Shown here one piece after another: positions 18,367 to 26,289 of a stretch of 64,000 nt of DNA. The notes below the pieces were generated by a model, which was not told the DNA's origin, searched no databases, and saw only the letters and a list, made by a program, of their open reading frames with translations. The first letter of the stretch is position 1; the number at the start of each line of letters is the position of its first letter. Position numbers and translations under genes: made by a program. The DNA comes from Bacteroidota bacterium (lineage in GTDB: Bacteria; Bacteroidota; Bacteroidia; Flavobacteriales_D; Crocinitomicaceae), in the NCBI GenBank assembly GCA_024280295.1, contig JAJRQK010000018.1, forward strand, positions 1 through 64,000, given 5' to 3'.

Positions 18367-19752
18367 CTATATTAACGCATGTATTTCATCCATAATACGA
18401 TGAGCAAGGTTATTTGCCGCATCTAAATCTTTACTTTCAGAATAAATTCGAATGATTGGTTCAGTGTTGCTTTTCCGTAGGTGAACCCATTCTTTTCCGA
18501 TGTAAATTTTCACCCCATCCGTTGTATCAACTTCTTCGTGTGCATACTTTTTCGCCATTTCACTTAGAACTTTGTCAACGTCGATTTCTGGTGTTAACTG
18601 AATTTTATTCTTTGAAATCGTGTATTTGGGGTAACTATCGCGTAAATTAGAAATTGAGATGTTTTTCTCAGCCATAAGCGACAAGAAAAGAGCAATTCCA
18701 ACCAATGAATCACGCCCATAATGCAATTCTGGATAGATGATCCCTCCATTTCCTTCACCACCAATAACAGCATTTTCAGCTTTCATTTTTGTAACAACAT
18801 TAACTTCTCCAACGGCTGATGCATGGTAAGTTTGACCAACTGCTTCTGTCACATCTCTCAATGCACGTGTAGAAGAAAGGTTAGAGACTGTTGCTCCAGG
18901 TGTTTTACTCAATACATAATCAGCAACGGCAACAAGGGTATATTCTTCGCCAAACATTGATCCATCTTCACACACGAAAGCCAAGCGATCTACGTCAGGA
19001 TCAACGGTGATACCTAAATCAGCGCCTGTTTCTTTGATTTTATCAGATAAATCTGTCAAATGCTCTGGTAGTGGCTCTGGATTGTGTGGAAAGTGTCCTG
19101 TTGGTTCACAGTATAATTCGGTAATGTTTGTAACGCCTAATGCTCTTAGCATAGCAGGCACGAAGATCCCTCCAGTAGAGTTAACAGCATCAACCACAAC
19201 AGAAAAGTTCGCCACAGCAATTGCTTCGCGGTTTACGAGAGAAAGTTCAAGAATAGCATCGATATGTTTTTGAAGATATGAGTTGTTATTTTGAATATTA
19301 CCTAGGTCATCTACCTCTGCGAAGTTGAATGCTTCATCTTCTGCAATGGCAAGAACTTCTTTTCCATCTTCTCCAGAAAGGAATTCACCTTTCTCATTTA
19401 ATAATTTCAGTGCATTCCATTGTTTGGGATTGTGACTTGCGGTAAGAATGATTCCGCCTTCAGCATTTTCCATCGGAACAGCGATTTCAACAGTTGGAGT
19501 AGTAGATAGTCCTAGATTTATGACATCAATACCTAAACCTACGAGTGTTGCACTGACTAAATCAGAAATCATTGGACCTGAAATTCGAGCATCACGTCCG
19601 ATAACAATAGAAACTTTAGTCCCATAATTGCGATTGATAATCCAAGTTCCGTAAGCTGCTGCAAATTTCACTGTATCAAGTGGAGTAAGTCCTTCGTTAA
19701 CTGCGCCGCCTATTGTTCCGCGAATTCCAGAAATTGATTTAATGAGTGTCAT
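18367..19752 (-). CDS. glmM: Phosphoglucosamine mutase GlmM
   Basis: A 461-residue alpha-D-phosphohexomutase. The catalytic serine is in LTASHNPKQWNA near residue 104, the Mg site in DPDVDRLAF near 253, the sugar-binding loop in GGEGNGGIIYPELHYGRDSL and the phosphate-binding loop in RKSNTEPIIRIYSES. The opening SISGIRGTIG is typical of the Bacteroidota GlmM clade. It converts glucosamine-6-phosphate to glucosamine-1-phosphate for UDP-GlcNAc, the peptidoglycan and LPS precursor. A related phosphomannomutase activity cannot be excluded from sequence alone. It lies 13 bases downstream of ribH in the same direction. Confidence 0.88.
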   Translation of the reverse strand: MTLIKSISGIRGTIGGAVNEGLTPLDTVKFAAAYGTWIINRNYGTKVSIVIGRDARISGPMISDLVSATLVGLGIDVINLGLSTTPTVEIAVPMENAEGGIILTASHNPKQWNALKLLNEKGEFLSGEDGKEVLAIAEDEAFNFAEVDDLGNIQNNNSYLQKHIDAILELSLVNREAIAVANFSVVVDAVNSTGGIFVPAMLRALGVTNITELYCEPTGHFPHNPEPLPEHLTDLSDKIKETGADLGITVDPDVDRLAFVCEDGSMFGEEYTLVAVADYVLSKTPGATVSNLSSTRALRDVTEAVGQTYHASAVGEVNVVTKMKAENAVIGGEGNGGIIYPELHYGRDSLVGIALFLSLMAEKNISISNLRDSYPKYTISKNKIQLTPEIDVDKVLSEMAKKYAHEEVDTTDGVKIYIGKEWVHLRKSNTEPIIRIYSESKDLDAANNLAHRIMDEIHALI

Positions 19753-19765
19753 AATAGTATTTTGA

Positions 19766-20254
19766 TTAAAAAGAGCGCTTCAGCTCAATCATTTTCATGC
19801 AGGCAATCGCACATTCGACACCTTTATTTCCGTGAATTCCTCCTGAACGATCAATAGATTGTTGTTCGTTATTATCCGTAAGTACACAAAAAGATACTGG
19901 CGTATTGTATTTCAAGTTAACTTCCATTAAACCTTGAGATGCACCTTCACAAACAAAATCAAAGTGCCGTGTCTCTCCTTGAATTACGACTCCAATTGCA
20001 ACAACTCCATCAACCTTGTTGCTTTTACAAAAAAATTGAGCACTAAGGGGTAGTTCATAGGCACCAGGAACAAGTCGAACATCTATATTTTCTTCTTTCA
20101 CACCATTGTCCATAAGTGTTTTCTTCGCACCTTTAAGAAGATTGAATGTGATAGCATTGTTCCATTCAGAAACAACAATGCCGATTTTAAAATCGGCACC
20201 ATTTGGAATTTCTTCCTTATCATATTCAGATAAATTGCGATTTACTGTCGCCAT
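19766..20254 (-). CDS. ribH: 6,7-dimethyl-8-ribityllumazine synthase RibH
   Basis: RibH condenses the pyrimidine intermediate with 3,4-dihydroxy-2-butanone 4-phosphate in riboflavin synthesis, as part of a 60-mer or decamer shell. Motifs visible are FKIGIVVSEWNNAIT, VPGAYELPLSAQ, GVVIQGETRHFDFVCEGASQGLM (with the catalytic His) and GGIHGNKGVECA. The 162-residue length is standard. It sits between the TPR gene (13 bases) and glmM (13 bases), so the three are probably one operon. No FMN riboswitch is visible and no other rib gene is nearby. Confidence 0.95.
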   Translation of the reverse strand: MATVNRNLSEYDKEEIPNGADFKIGIVVSEWNNAITFNLLKGAKKTLMDNGVKEENIDVRLVPGAYELPLSAQFFCKSNKVDGVVAIGVVIQGETRHFDFVCEGASQGLMEVNLKYNTPVSFCVLTDNNEQQSIDRSGGIHGNKGVECAIACMKMIELKRSF

Positions 20255-20267
20255 ACCATCTATGCTT

Positions 20268-20912
20268 TTATTTTGAAGTCTTTTTACTAGAAGCTCTAGC
20301 TAAGTATTTTTCAACTTGCTTTTGAGATGCATACTGAGGGAAATCATCTTTAATTCGTTCATATAGTTCTGCTGCCTTCTCAAAGTTTTTAATTTCTTCG
20401 GCGCACAATCCAGCTTTTAAAAGATACATAGGAGTAGTCAGATCATTTTCGATCATGTCTGCTGCTTTCATGTAGGTATTTGCAGCATCCTCATATTTCT
20501 TAAGTTCAGACTGACAATCTCCTTGAAGACCTATTGTCATAATCTTTACGTAGGTATCTTCTAAATCAACTCCTTCAAGTTGCGTCTGTGCTTTCTTAAA
20601 CTCACCTTTACTCATTAATTGACGAGCATAAACAAACTGAGAAACTTCACCGCCGACTTTACCATCGTATTTTTTTGCGTAGCCCTTTAAATCGTCAATT
20701 GCCATATCAGTAGAATCTAATGCCGCATAGTTTAATGCTTGCCAGTAAACATCTTTTGATTTTTCATTGGCTGGGTTCCAAACAAACTGACGATATAGGA
20801 AATACCCTAATACGAGAATAACAATTGCCCCAACGACAAAAGTGATTATGCGTAATTTCTTGTTTGTCTTGAATTTTCTCTTTATTTCTTCTCCTGTAAT
20901 ATCTTCTAACAT
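20268..20912 (-). CDS. Single-pass membrane TPR protein (YfgM-like)
   Basis: A 214-residue protein with a basic cytoplasmic N-terminus, one membrane helix (about residues 22-45, IITFVVGAIVILVLGYFLYRQF) and about four tetratricopeptide units (AMDDLKGYAKKYDG, GEFKKAQTQLEGVD, KKYEDAANTYMKAAD, KNFEKAAELYERIKDDFP). The topology is that of YfgM-type ancillary proteins that contact periplasmic chaperones and the Sec translocon. In Bacteroidota this gene commonly precedes ribH, as here. It diverges from recF, with a consensus promoter for each in the 91-base gap. Confidence 0.8.
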   Translation of the reverse strand: MLEDITGEEIKRKFKTNKKLRIITFVVGAIVILVLGYFLYRQFVWNPANEKSKDVYWQALNYAALDSTDMAIDDLKGYAKKYDGKVGGEVSQFVYARQLMSKGEFKKAQTQLEGVDLEDTYVKIMTIGLQGDCQSELKKYEDAANTYMKAADMIENDLTTPMYLLKAGLCAEEIKNFEKAAELYERIKDDFPQYASQKQVEKYLARASSKKTSK

Positions 20913-20931
20913 CCTAATGATTTAAGCGACG

Positions 20932-20939
20932 CAAAAATA
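20932..20939 (-). promoter_or_regulatory. -7 promoter box of the TPR-ribH-glmM unit
   Basis: TATTTTTG on the minus strand, an exact TAnnTTTG, 19 bases before the ATG of the TPR gene. The upstream sequence is T- and A-rich and offers a weak -33. Confidence 0.6.
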
Positions 20940-20990
20940 GTTTTTTTTTGATTAAAATTACAATGCTGAGAGAGAATGAGAGATTTCCAT

Positions 20991-20998
20991 TAATTTTG
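20991..20998 (+). promoter_or_regulatory. -7 promoter box of recF, 5 bases before the ATG
   Basis: TAATTTTG matches TAnnTTTG and ends 5 bases before the recF ATG at 21004, predicting a leaderless transcript. The -33 region is weak. Confidence 0.55.
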
Positions 20999-21003
20999 TT
21001 CCT

Positions 21004-22104
21004 ATGCATTTGCAAAACCTCCATCTTGTCAATTTTAAAAACTACGATGAAGCGGATATTTCGTTTTCCAAAGGAATAAATTGTTTTGTAGGTAATAATG
21101 GAGTTGGAAAGACTAATATATTAGATGCAGTACACTATTTGAGTATGTGCAAGTCTTACATGAATGTAGTGGATCGGCAGAATATTCAGTTTGACCAACC
21201 TTTTTTTGTTATTCAAGGAGACTGGATTAAGGATGAGAATACTATTTCGATTCATTGTGCTGTAAAAGTGGGAGCAAAAAAAGTTTTCAGAAGAAATAAG
21301 AAAGAATATGAGAAATTAGCAGATCATATTGGCCAATATCCAGCGGTAATGATTTCTCCCTATGATCGAGATTTGATTTCTGAGGGAAGTGATCTCCGAA
21401 GAAAATGGATGGATGGTATTATTTCTCAATTTGACAGGAGGTATTTAGATGATCTTGTGAAGTATGGGAAAGTTCTTGCACAGAGGAATGCGTTATTAAA
21501 AAACATGGCAGAGCATCGCTTGTTTGACCGTGAATCAATAGATGTTTGGAATGTACAAATGGTGGAGTTAGGGCATCGTATTTATGATAAACGAAAATCT
21601 TTTCTTGAAGCATTTATTCCTGTTTTTCAGAAGCATTACAACGCAATTGGAAATGAAAGTGAACAAGTAGAGTTGAATTATAAATCACAGTTAAATGATA
21701 CTCGACTTGATCAACTCTTAGAAGAATTTGAACGTAAAGACGCTCATACAAGGTATTCAAATGCAGGAACTCATAAGGATGATCTTCTCTTTGAAATAAA
21801 GGGGCATCCTGTAAAGAAATTTGGATCTCAGGGACAGCAGAAGTCGTTTATAATAGCACTTAGGTTGGCCCAATATGAATGGCTCAAGCAAAAGTTAGGA
21901 GTAACACCTGTTCTACTTCTTGACGATATTTTTGATAAACTTGATCGTATTCGTGTGAACCGATTAATGACTTTAGTAGCAGATAATTTCTTTGGACAAG
22001 TGATCGTGACAGATACTGATGAAGATCGAATTCGGGAGATATTTGCATCCAATGAATTGGAGTGTAAGATCTTTCATGTGGAAAATGGAGTAATTCATGG
22101 ATGA
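21004..22104 (+). CDS. recF: DNA replication and repair protein RecF
   Basis: A 366-residue SMC-like ATPase that loads RecA at single-strand gaps with RecO and RecR. Visible are NFKNYDEADISFSKGINCFV, Walker A GNNGVGKTNILDA (residues 29-36), the signature FGSQGQQKSFIIALRLAQ near 275 and Walker B PVLLLDDIFDKLD with the D-loop near 305. The start is supported by the canonical MHLQNLHLVNFKNY opening. The DciA-like gene follows 88 bases later. In many bacteria recF adjoins dnaN and gyrB; here gyrB is 33 kb away. Confidence 0.95.
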   Translation: MHLQNLHLVNFKNYDEADISFSKGINCFVGNNGVGKTNILDAVHYLSMCKSYMNVVDRQNIQFDQPFFVIQGDWIKDENTISIHCAVKVGAKKVFRRNKKEYEKLADHIGQYPAVMISPYDRDLISEGSDLRRKWMDGIISQFDRRYLDDLVKYGKVLAQRNALLKNMAEHRLFDRESIDVWNVQMVELGHRIYDKRKSFLEAFIPVFQKHYNAIGNESEQVELNYKSQLNDTRLDQLLEEFERKDAHTRYSNAGTHKDDLLFEIKGHPVKKFGSQGQQKSFIIALRLAQYEWLKQKLGVTPVLLLDDIFDKLDRIRVNRLMTLVADNFFGQVIVTDTDEDRIREIFASNELECKIFHVENGVIHG

Positions 22105-22180
22105 ATAATATTGGTACTATGTAGTTATTACATACTTCTATTTTTAGATCTTTAATTTTCTTGATACTATCGAAAAAAAC

Positions 22181-22188
22181 TATCTTTA
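22181..22188 (+). promoter_or_regulatory. Probable -7 box of the DciA-like gene
   Basis: TATCTTTA, one base off TAnnTTTG, lies 4 bases before the ATG at 22193, with a TTG 17 bases upstream. A leaderless mRNA is again implied. Confidence 0.4.
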
Positions 22189-22192
22189 TACC

Positions 22193-22495
22193 ATGAGTGA
22201 TCTTAAACGTACTGCCAATGAATCTCCGCTAAAAGATGTCATCGATCGATGGTTGAAAGCGTACGGATTGGATGGTAAAATGAAAGAACTCGATGTTATC
22301 AAAGCATGGCCTGATATGATGGGAACTGCAGTTGCGCATCGAACTAGAGAAATTACAATAAGAAATCGAACACTTTACTTAAAGATGGATTCCTCGGTAA
22401 TGCGAGAAGAATTAACTCATGGAAAACAAATAATTATCCAACGTGTAAATGAAAAAGCAGGTTTTGAGATAATTTACGATGTTTGGTTTGGCTAG
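22193..22495 (+). CDS. DUF721 / DciA-like protein
   Basis: A 100-residue protein of the DUF721 family (VIDRWLKAYGLDGKMKELDVIKAWPDMMG..VAHRTREITIRNRTLYLKMDSSVMREELTHGKQIIIQRVNE). The family includes DciA, which loads or activates the DnaB replicative helicase in bacteria lacking DnaC. The DnaB helicase itself is encoded at 51 kb in this window, with no dnaC visible, so a DciA role is reasonable. It follows recF, a common arrangement in Bacteroidota. Confidence 0.85.
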   Translation: MSDLKRTANESPLKDVIDRWLKAYGLDGKMKELDVIKAWPDMMGTAVAHRTREITIRNRTLYLKMDSSVMREELTHGKQIIIQRVNEKAGFEIIYDVWFG

Positions 22496-22523
22496 TAAAA
22501 CCATTATAGGAATAAAATATTCT

Positions 22524-23744
22524 TCACTTAACCACCATTTTATGTTGTATAACGCTATTTGAAGTAGTTAATCGAACATTATAAGCCCCTGGAGTCAAGT
22601 CCAAAGTATTCAAAATTATTTGATCTGCCTTCTGTGTAAATGCAACTTGCATTTCTCTTCCAAATAGATCATGTACAATTATTTGATAATTTAGCGAAAG
22701 ATTACTTGTCTTAATAATTGCATAATCATACGCGGGGTTAGGATAAATAATAAACTCCTCAATGTGATCCATAATAGCGAGACTAGCAGAAGCTTGATCC
22801 ATGCCGAGCATATATTCCCAAACAGGAGCAAAGCGGACACTTCCAAATCCATCAATAGGAGTTTTACTATCCAAAATCATAACACTATGATTTCCTCCTA
22901 ATCCTGTTGTGTCATACTTTATGTAGAGCTGTCGCGTATCATTGTAAGGGGATGTATTAGCATCAACATAGACGCTATCTCCAAAGGTTGCCATTCCTAA
23001 ATTACTCCAAATCTCAAATTGTTCGGGAAAATTAACAACGTCATCATTCGTATTGTTGAAACCATAATAATTAGAATCAGCAACAATATGTGGGGCTGTT
23101 GTCCAACTTGCTCCTGCGTTGAAAAACACACTGTCATCATTCGGTGACGCAAACATTAATACGCGTTTCACTGGTTTGTTGATAGCAATTACTGCAGCAT
23201 GTCCTCCTCCTTGTGAATGACCAGAAATAATTACTTTATCCCATGAAGTTGTAATTCCAGTGAAAAATTGATTCCAGTTTTGACTAGGGTCTGTTCCGCC
23301 TAAATAGATTAAAAGTTTGATTAAACGGTTGTAAGCACTATTAGGAGCGTCAACATTGACTTCAGTGCTATAGTTGATTCCTTCGAGAATTTCTTTTCTG
23401 AAGTTCAAATAACAATTTAGATCAGAACTTCCACCACAAGCCGATTGCGCAGCGGTACCATTTGGGTACTTTAAGACAAGTACATGGAATCCATTGTTTG
23501 CTGCTAGGGCAGGAAAAAGTGTTGTGCTCGAAGGGTTGTCGAATGATCCAACCAAGTGAACTAAGAGCGTGTTTTTAGAAGTGCATGTGGGATTAAAATA
23601 TACAAAGTGACGGTTCAGCTCAAATCCAATTGCTGGATCTGTATCACTTGCCCTAACTTGTTGGACTACTAATGATGCTGGATCACAAAATTGTGCACTC
23701 GAAAATAGTGTGTGAAGCGCAAAGACTAACGGATTTGTATAAGG
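22524..23744 (-). CDS. T9SS-exported alpha/beta hydrolase lacking its start codon
   Basis: An alpha/beta-hydrolase fold protein (nucleophile Ser in VIISGHSQGGGHAAV, LLVHLVGSF near the N-terminus) ending in a type A T9SS sorting domain (FIIYPNPAYDYAIIK ... GAYNVRLTTS ... MVVK). It should be secreted to the cell surface or medium; BPSS1187-type hydrolases look similar. The frame stays open and protein-like up to a TAG at 23745-23747, reading ...VFALHTLFSSAQFCDP, the second half of a signal peptide, but no ATG or GTG is present there. The first usable codon is a TTG at 23555, inside the enzyme fold. The gene is therefore 5' truncated, next to the restriction-modification locus. Confidence 0.75.
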   Translation of the reverse strand, partial: PYTNPLVFALHTLFSSAQFCDPASLVVQQVRASDTDPAIGFELNRHFVYFNPTCTSKNTLLVHLVGSFDNPSSTTLFPALAANNGFHVLVLKYPNGTAAQSACGGSSDLNCYLNFRKEILEGINYSTEVNVDAPNSAYNRLIKLLIYLGGTDPSQNWNQFFTGITTSWDKVIISGHSQGGGHAAVIAINKPVKRVLMFASPNDDSVFFNAGASWTTAPHIVADSNYYGFNNTNDDVVNFPEQFEIWSNLGMATFGDSVYVDANTSPYNDTRQLYIKYDTTGLGGNHSVMILDSKTPIDGFGSVRFAPVWEYMLGMDQASASLAIMDHIEEFIIYPNPAYDYAIIKTSNLSLNYQIIVHDLFGREMQVAFTQKADQIILNTLDLTPGAYNVRLTTSNSVIQHKMVVK

Positions 23745-24001
23745 CTAGTTGCGTTTTTAAAGTTACAATTTTTCAGTTTAACTTTGAGTTTCTTTGTAAG
23801 GAAAAACATTTTTCTTAACCATCTTTAGCAATTAATTTTATACGGTGTTGTGTTTTCGTACTTTTTTTCCGCAAACTTGCTAGCGTTGGCGTTTAAGATA
23901 TTTTATTTTTTAAGCATTGGCTAAAAGCGTAGGCAAAAAATAAATGTGCTTGAACAAGTGTTGGATTTTTAGATTTAGATTTGTAAAAGTCAAATATTGT
24001 T
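23745..24001. other. Non-coding left flank of the restriction-modification locus
   Basis: No credible gene. The stretch is AT-rich and includes one arm (23835-23861) of an imperfect inverted repeat whose partner is at 26096-26121. The promoter of the methyltransferase gene begins at 23980. Confidence 0.5.
23835..23861 (+). repeat. Left arm of imperfect inverted repeat bounding the R-M locus
   Basis: The reverse complement reads GTACGAAAACACAAC followed by an AT-rich tail. The right arm at 26096 reads GTATGAAACACAAC. The cores differ by one base and one gap. The pair may mark the ends of the accessory unit, or it may be coincidence in AT-rich DNA. Confidence 0.35.
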
Positions 24002-24026
24002 GTTAGATTTGCATACTATAATTAGC
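23980..24026 (+). promoter_or_regulatory. Methyltransferase promoter with shared controller element
   Basis: TTTG (23980-23983), 20 bases, TAGATTTG (24004-24011), then CATACTATAATTAGC (24012-24026) over the predicted transcription start. Positions 24002-24026 match 25967-25943 on the other strand at 23 of 25 bases. The second copy is the promoter of the XRE controller gene, which makes this a strong candidate for the controller's binding site (C-box). Confidence 0.7.
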
Positions 24027-24033
24027 GAAAAAA

Positions 24034-24615
24034 ATGAGTGCAGGAAGAACAGTAAATTCTAAAAGTCAAACTTGGGGAACTCCCAAAAAATATGTTGATA
24101 CAGTACGTGATTTTTTTGATGGAACTATTTCGTTAGACCCTTGTTCGAACGAGTATTCAATTGTTAATGCAGAAACAGAATTTTCGTTACCTTCAAAGGA
24201 TGGATTAAAAGAGTCTTGGGATTTTCCGACTATTTACGTAAATCCACCATATGGTTCAGATAGAGAAAGAGGAACAACAATAAAAAATTGGTTGGTAAAA
24301 TGTGCTTTGGCTAAAGAAAACTATAATTCTGAAGTTTTAGCATTAATTCCAATAGCAGCTAATACTAGTCATTGGAAGCAAAGTGTTTTTGGAAAAGCCA
24401 ATGCAGTTTGCTTTTTGTACGATACAAGGCTAAAGTTTTTAGAAAACGGATTGGATGTTGGTAAAGGTGCTCCTATGGCTTGTTCTATGGTGTATTGGGG
24501 AAATAATTATGACAAATTCTATGATGAATTTATAAAATTTGGTGCAGTAGTTGACTTGTCTCATTTACATAATGAAGCAATTGGCAAAGAAAGGTCAATG
24601 CTTAAACTGGGCTAA
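24034..24615 (+). CDS. DNA N6-adenine methyltransferase (phage Dam-type)
   Basis: A 193-residue protein with the order typical of the phage DNA N-6-adenine-methyltransferase family: WGTPKKYVDTVRDFF, LDPCSNEYS (SAM-binding region) and IYVNPPYGSDRERG, the catalytic NPPY motif near residue 72, followed by NWLVKCALA and ALIPIAANTSHW. It should methylate adenine in a specific site. It is convergent with the putative endonuclease, with the last 4 bases of the two genes overlapping, and is controlled by the same promoter element as the controller gene. Together they look like a type II restriction-modification system. Confidence 0.85.
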   Translation: MSAGRTVNSKSQTWGTPKKYVDTVRDFFDGTISLDPCSNEYSIVNAETEFSLPSKDGLKESWDFPTIYVNPPYGSDRERGTTIKNWLVKCALAKENYNSEVLALIPIAANTSHWKQSVFGKANAVCFLYDTRLKFLENGLDVGKGAPMACSMVYWGNNYDKFYDEFIKFGAVVDLSHLHNEAIGKERSMLKLG

Positions 24616-25721
24616 ACTAAAGGCTTTAATCTTACTTTGTTTTTATTATTTTCCACAAAATGCTCAAATTCCATAAAGTTTTGAGTTCCCATTTCAAAGA
24701 GGGCTTTATTGTCAAAATGTTCAATTACAGCATTTACTAATTCTCGAACATTTTCATTAAGTCGATAGTTTGTTTTAGTAATCATTTCTTGGTAGTTATC
24801 TCCAAAATGTATTTCAAAGCCTCTAAATAATTTTACGAGAACTGCATCAGGTACAATTAAATTTAAATCATTACATAATCTAACCATTGACCTACTTTTT
24901 CCCTCCCAATGGGAAGCTTCTCCAATTACTAAAATAGAAATAAAATCATTGTTTTCTGTTTTATCAAACCTACCTAACACTTTTTTTCTGACGTCAAGTG
25001 AAACAAAAGATGCTTGTTTAGCTTTTTCTGGTGTTTGTGGACCTGGAAGAGAATCGTTAACGTGTATTGTTTTTATGTTACTGGCTAATAAGGATTTTAT
25101 CTGAATTACAACACATTTTTTTATTGAGTTATCAATTGTAGATAACTGTTCATTTGGACCTAAAACAAATAAATTATTAGAGATATCGTGACCAATTAAA
25201 ACTTGACTATTTGCTGGACAAGTAAATTCATAAGTTTCTGAATTTACTTCAACTTTATTTACAATTTTTGTAGTTGAAATTCTTATGTTATTATCGTTAC
25301 TAATACCTAGTACGCTAATAGACCATTTAAAATTGGTAGCACTTGGTGAGATTGTAAAAGAATAGCCATTTGTTAAATGAAAATCCTTCTTATTTTCATT
25401 TTTAGCTTTCCAAGTCTTAAAGTTTTGCTTAACTGTTTGCTCAACTCCAACTTTTTTGCACTCTATAATTCCAAATAAGTCGTCTGATTCTTTTGTTGGT
25501 TTCCCATTATCATCAAGATTATAGAATGCAAATTCTACTTTATGTTTAGCTGTGGTTGCACCTTCAACACCATTCTCAATTTCCAAATACTTTGATAGTT
25601 CGGTATCTCTGTAAACCATTGCTAAAGTTACTAATTCGATAGCATCTCCAACTTTTCTACCTATTTGATGTCCTTTTTGACCAAGCCCTTGTGTAAATTT
25701 AAAAACGTCTGATAAATGCAT
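24612..25721 (-). CDS. Putative type II restriction endonuclease
   Basis: A 369-residue protein of no family I can name. It contains one plausible PD-(D/E)xK-type active site: D80/D81 in ESDDLFGIIECKK, six or seven residues before E87-C-K89, with an earlier Glu in VEFAFYN (63). The N-terminus (FKFTQGLGQKGHQIGRKVGDAIEL) is basic and probably contacts DNA. The context is a methyltransferase in convergent orientation and an XRE regulator ending 1 base upstream, which is the usual C-R arrangement of controller-regulated restriction systems. The function is inferred mainly from context. The site recognised is unknown. Confidence 0.6.
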   Translation of the reverse strand: MHLSDVFKFTQGLGQKGHQIGRKVGDAIELVTLAMVYRDTELSKYLEIENGVEGATTAKHKVEFAFYNLDDNGKPTKESDDLFGIIECKKVGVEQTVKQNFKTWKAKNENKKDFHLTNGYSFTISPSATNFKWSISVLGISNDNNIRISTTKIVNKVEVNSETYEFTCPANSQVLIGHDISNNLFVLGPNEQLSTIDNSIKKCVVIQIKSLLASNIKTIHVNDSLPGPQTPEKAKQASFVSLDVRKKVLGRFDKTENNDFISILVIGEASHWEGKSRSMVRLCNDLNLIVPDAVLVKLFRGFEIHFGDNYQEMITKTNYRLNENVRELVNAVIEHFDNKALFEMGTQNFMEFEHFVENNKNKVRLKPLV

Positions 25722-25722
25722 A

Positions 25723-25941
25723 TTAATCCTTCAATATTGTGATTATACTAACTTCAAGTGCATTAGCAATTTTTTTAATATTTAGAAGAGTTATATTTTT
25801 TTCCGCTCTTTCAATCATACCAATATAAGTTCTATGTAAATCCGCTTTATGAGCTAATTCCTCTTGAGAAAGTCCTTTTTTCTTTCGGATTTCACGAACT
25901 CTTTCTCCAAAATTTATAAGTATGTTTTGTTTTGTTTTCAT
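25723..25941 (-). CDS. XRE-type controller protein of the R-M locus
   Basis: A 72-residue protein that is almost entirely one HTH_3 domain (FGERVREIRKKKGLSQEELAHKADLHRTYIGMIERAEKNITLLNIKKIANALEVS). Size and fold match the C proteins of type II restriction systems, which bind short boxes to activate their own and the endonuclease gene late after entry, so that methylation comes first. It ends 1 base before the endonuclease gene. A near-identical 25-base element lies in its own promoter and the methyltransferase promoter, which supports the controller role. Confidence 0.8.
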   Translation of the reverse strand: MKTKQNILINFGERVREIRKKKGLSQEELAHKADLHRTYIGMIERAEKNITLLNIKKIANALEVSIITILKD

Positions 25942-25942
25942 T

Positions 25943-25988
25943 GCTAATTAAAGTATGCAAAGCTAACTTTAGTATTCAGTTAATACAA
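25943..25988 (-). promoter_or_regulatory. Controller-gene promoter with the shared element
   Basis: On the minus strand: TTG (25988-25986), 20 bases, TAGCTTTG (25965-25958), then CATACTTTAATTAGC down to 25943, one base before the ATG. Spacing and sequence mirror the methyltransferase promoter. A further 12-base copy, ACTATAATTAGC, lies at 25992-26003 in plus orientation, upstream of the -33 box. Confidence 0.7.
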
Positions 25989-26289
25989 CAGACTATAATT
26001 AGCATTTAGCATTGAGAGATTTTAGCTCTTTTGGTTTTTAGAGCGTTGAAATTGAGCTTTGGCAAAAACCGAAAGTGCTAAAATATGCGGCTGGTGTATG
26101 AAACACAACGAGAAAATATAGTTCATAGTAAATTATGCTTAAGGTAAAAGTAAGACATCTATTGGACTTATCATTTACATAATTATCCAACTTTTAGCTT
26201 AATTAAAGATGAATAGTATAAACCTAAAAATTAAGGTTCCAACATCTAGTGTGTGAGGATTAATATTAGGGAAGGTTAAGTCCATAGAT
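25989..26289. other. Non-coding right flank of the R-M locus
   Basis: No gene found. It includes the extra ACTATAATTAGC copy (25992-26003), the right arm of the inverted repeat (26096-26121), and a minus-strand ATG at 26124-26126 starting MNYIFSLCFI, which could be the detached 5' end of the truncated hydrolase gene (inference). Confidence 0.4.
26096..26121 (+). repeat. Right arm of imperfect inverted repeat bounding the R-M locus
   Basis: GTATGAAACACAAC followed by an AT-rich tail; inverted relative to 23835-23861. Confidence 0.35.

Noticed and set aside
19766-20254. An FMN riboswitch for ribH
   Set aside because: ribH lies 13 bases inside an operon and no conserved RFN element is visible upstream of the first gene.
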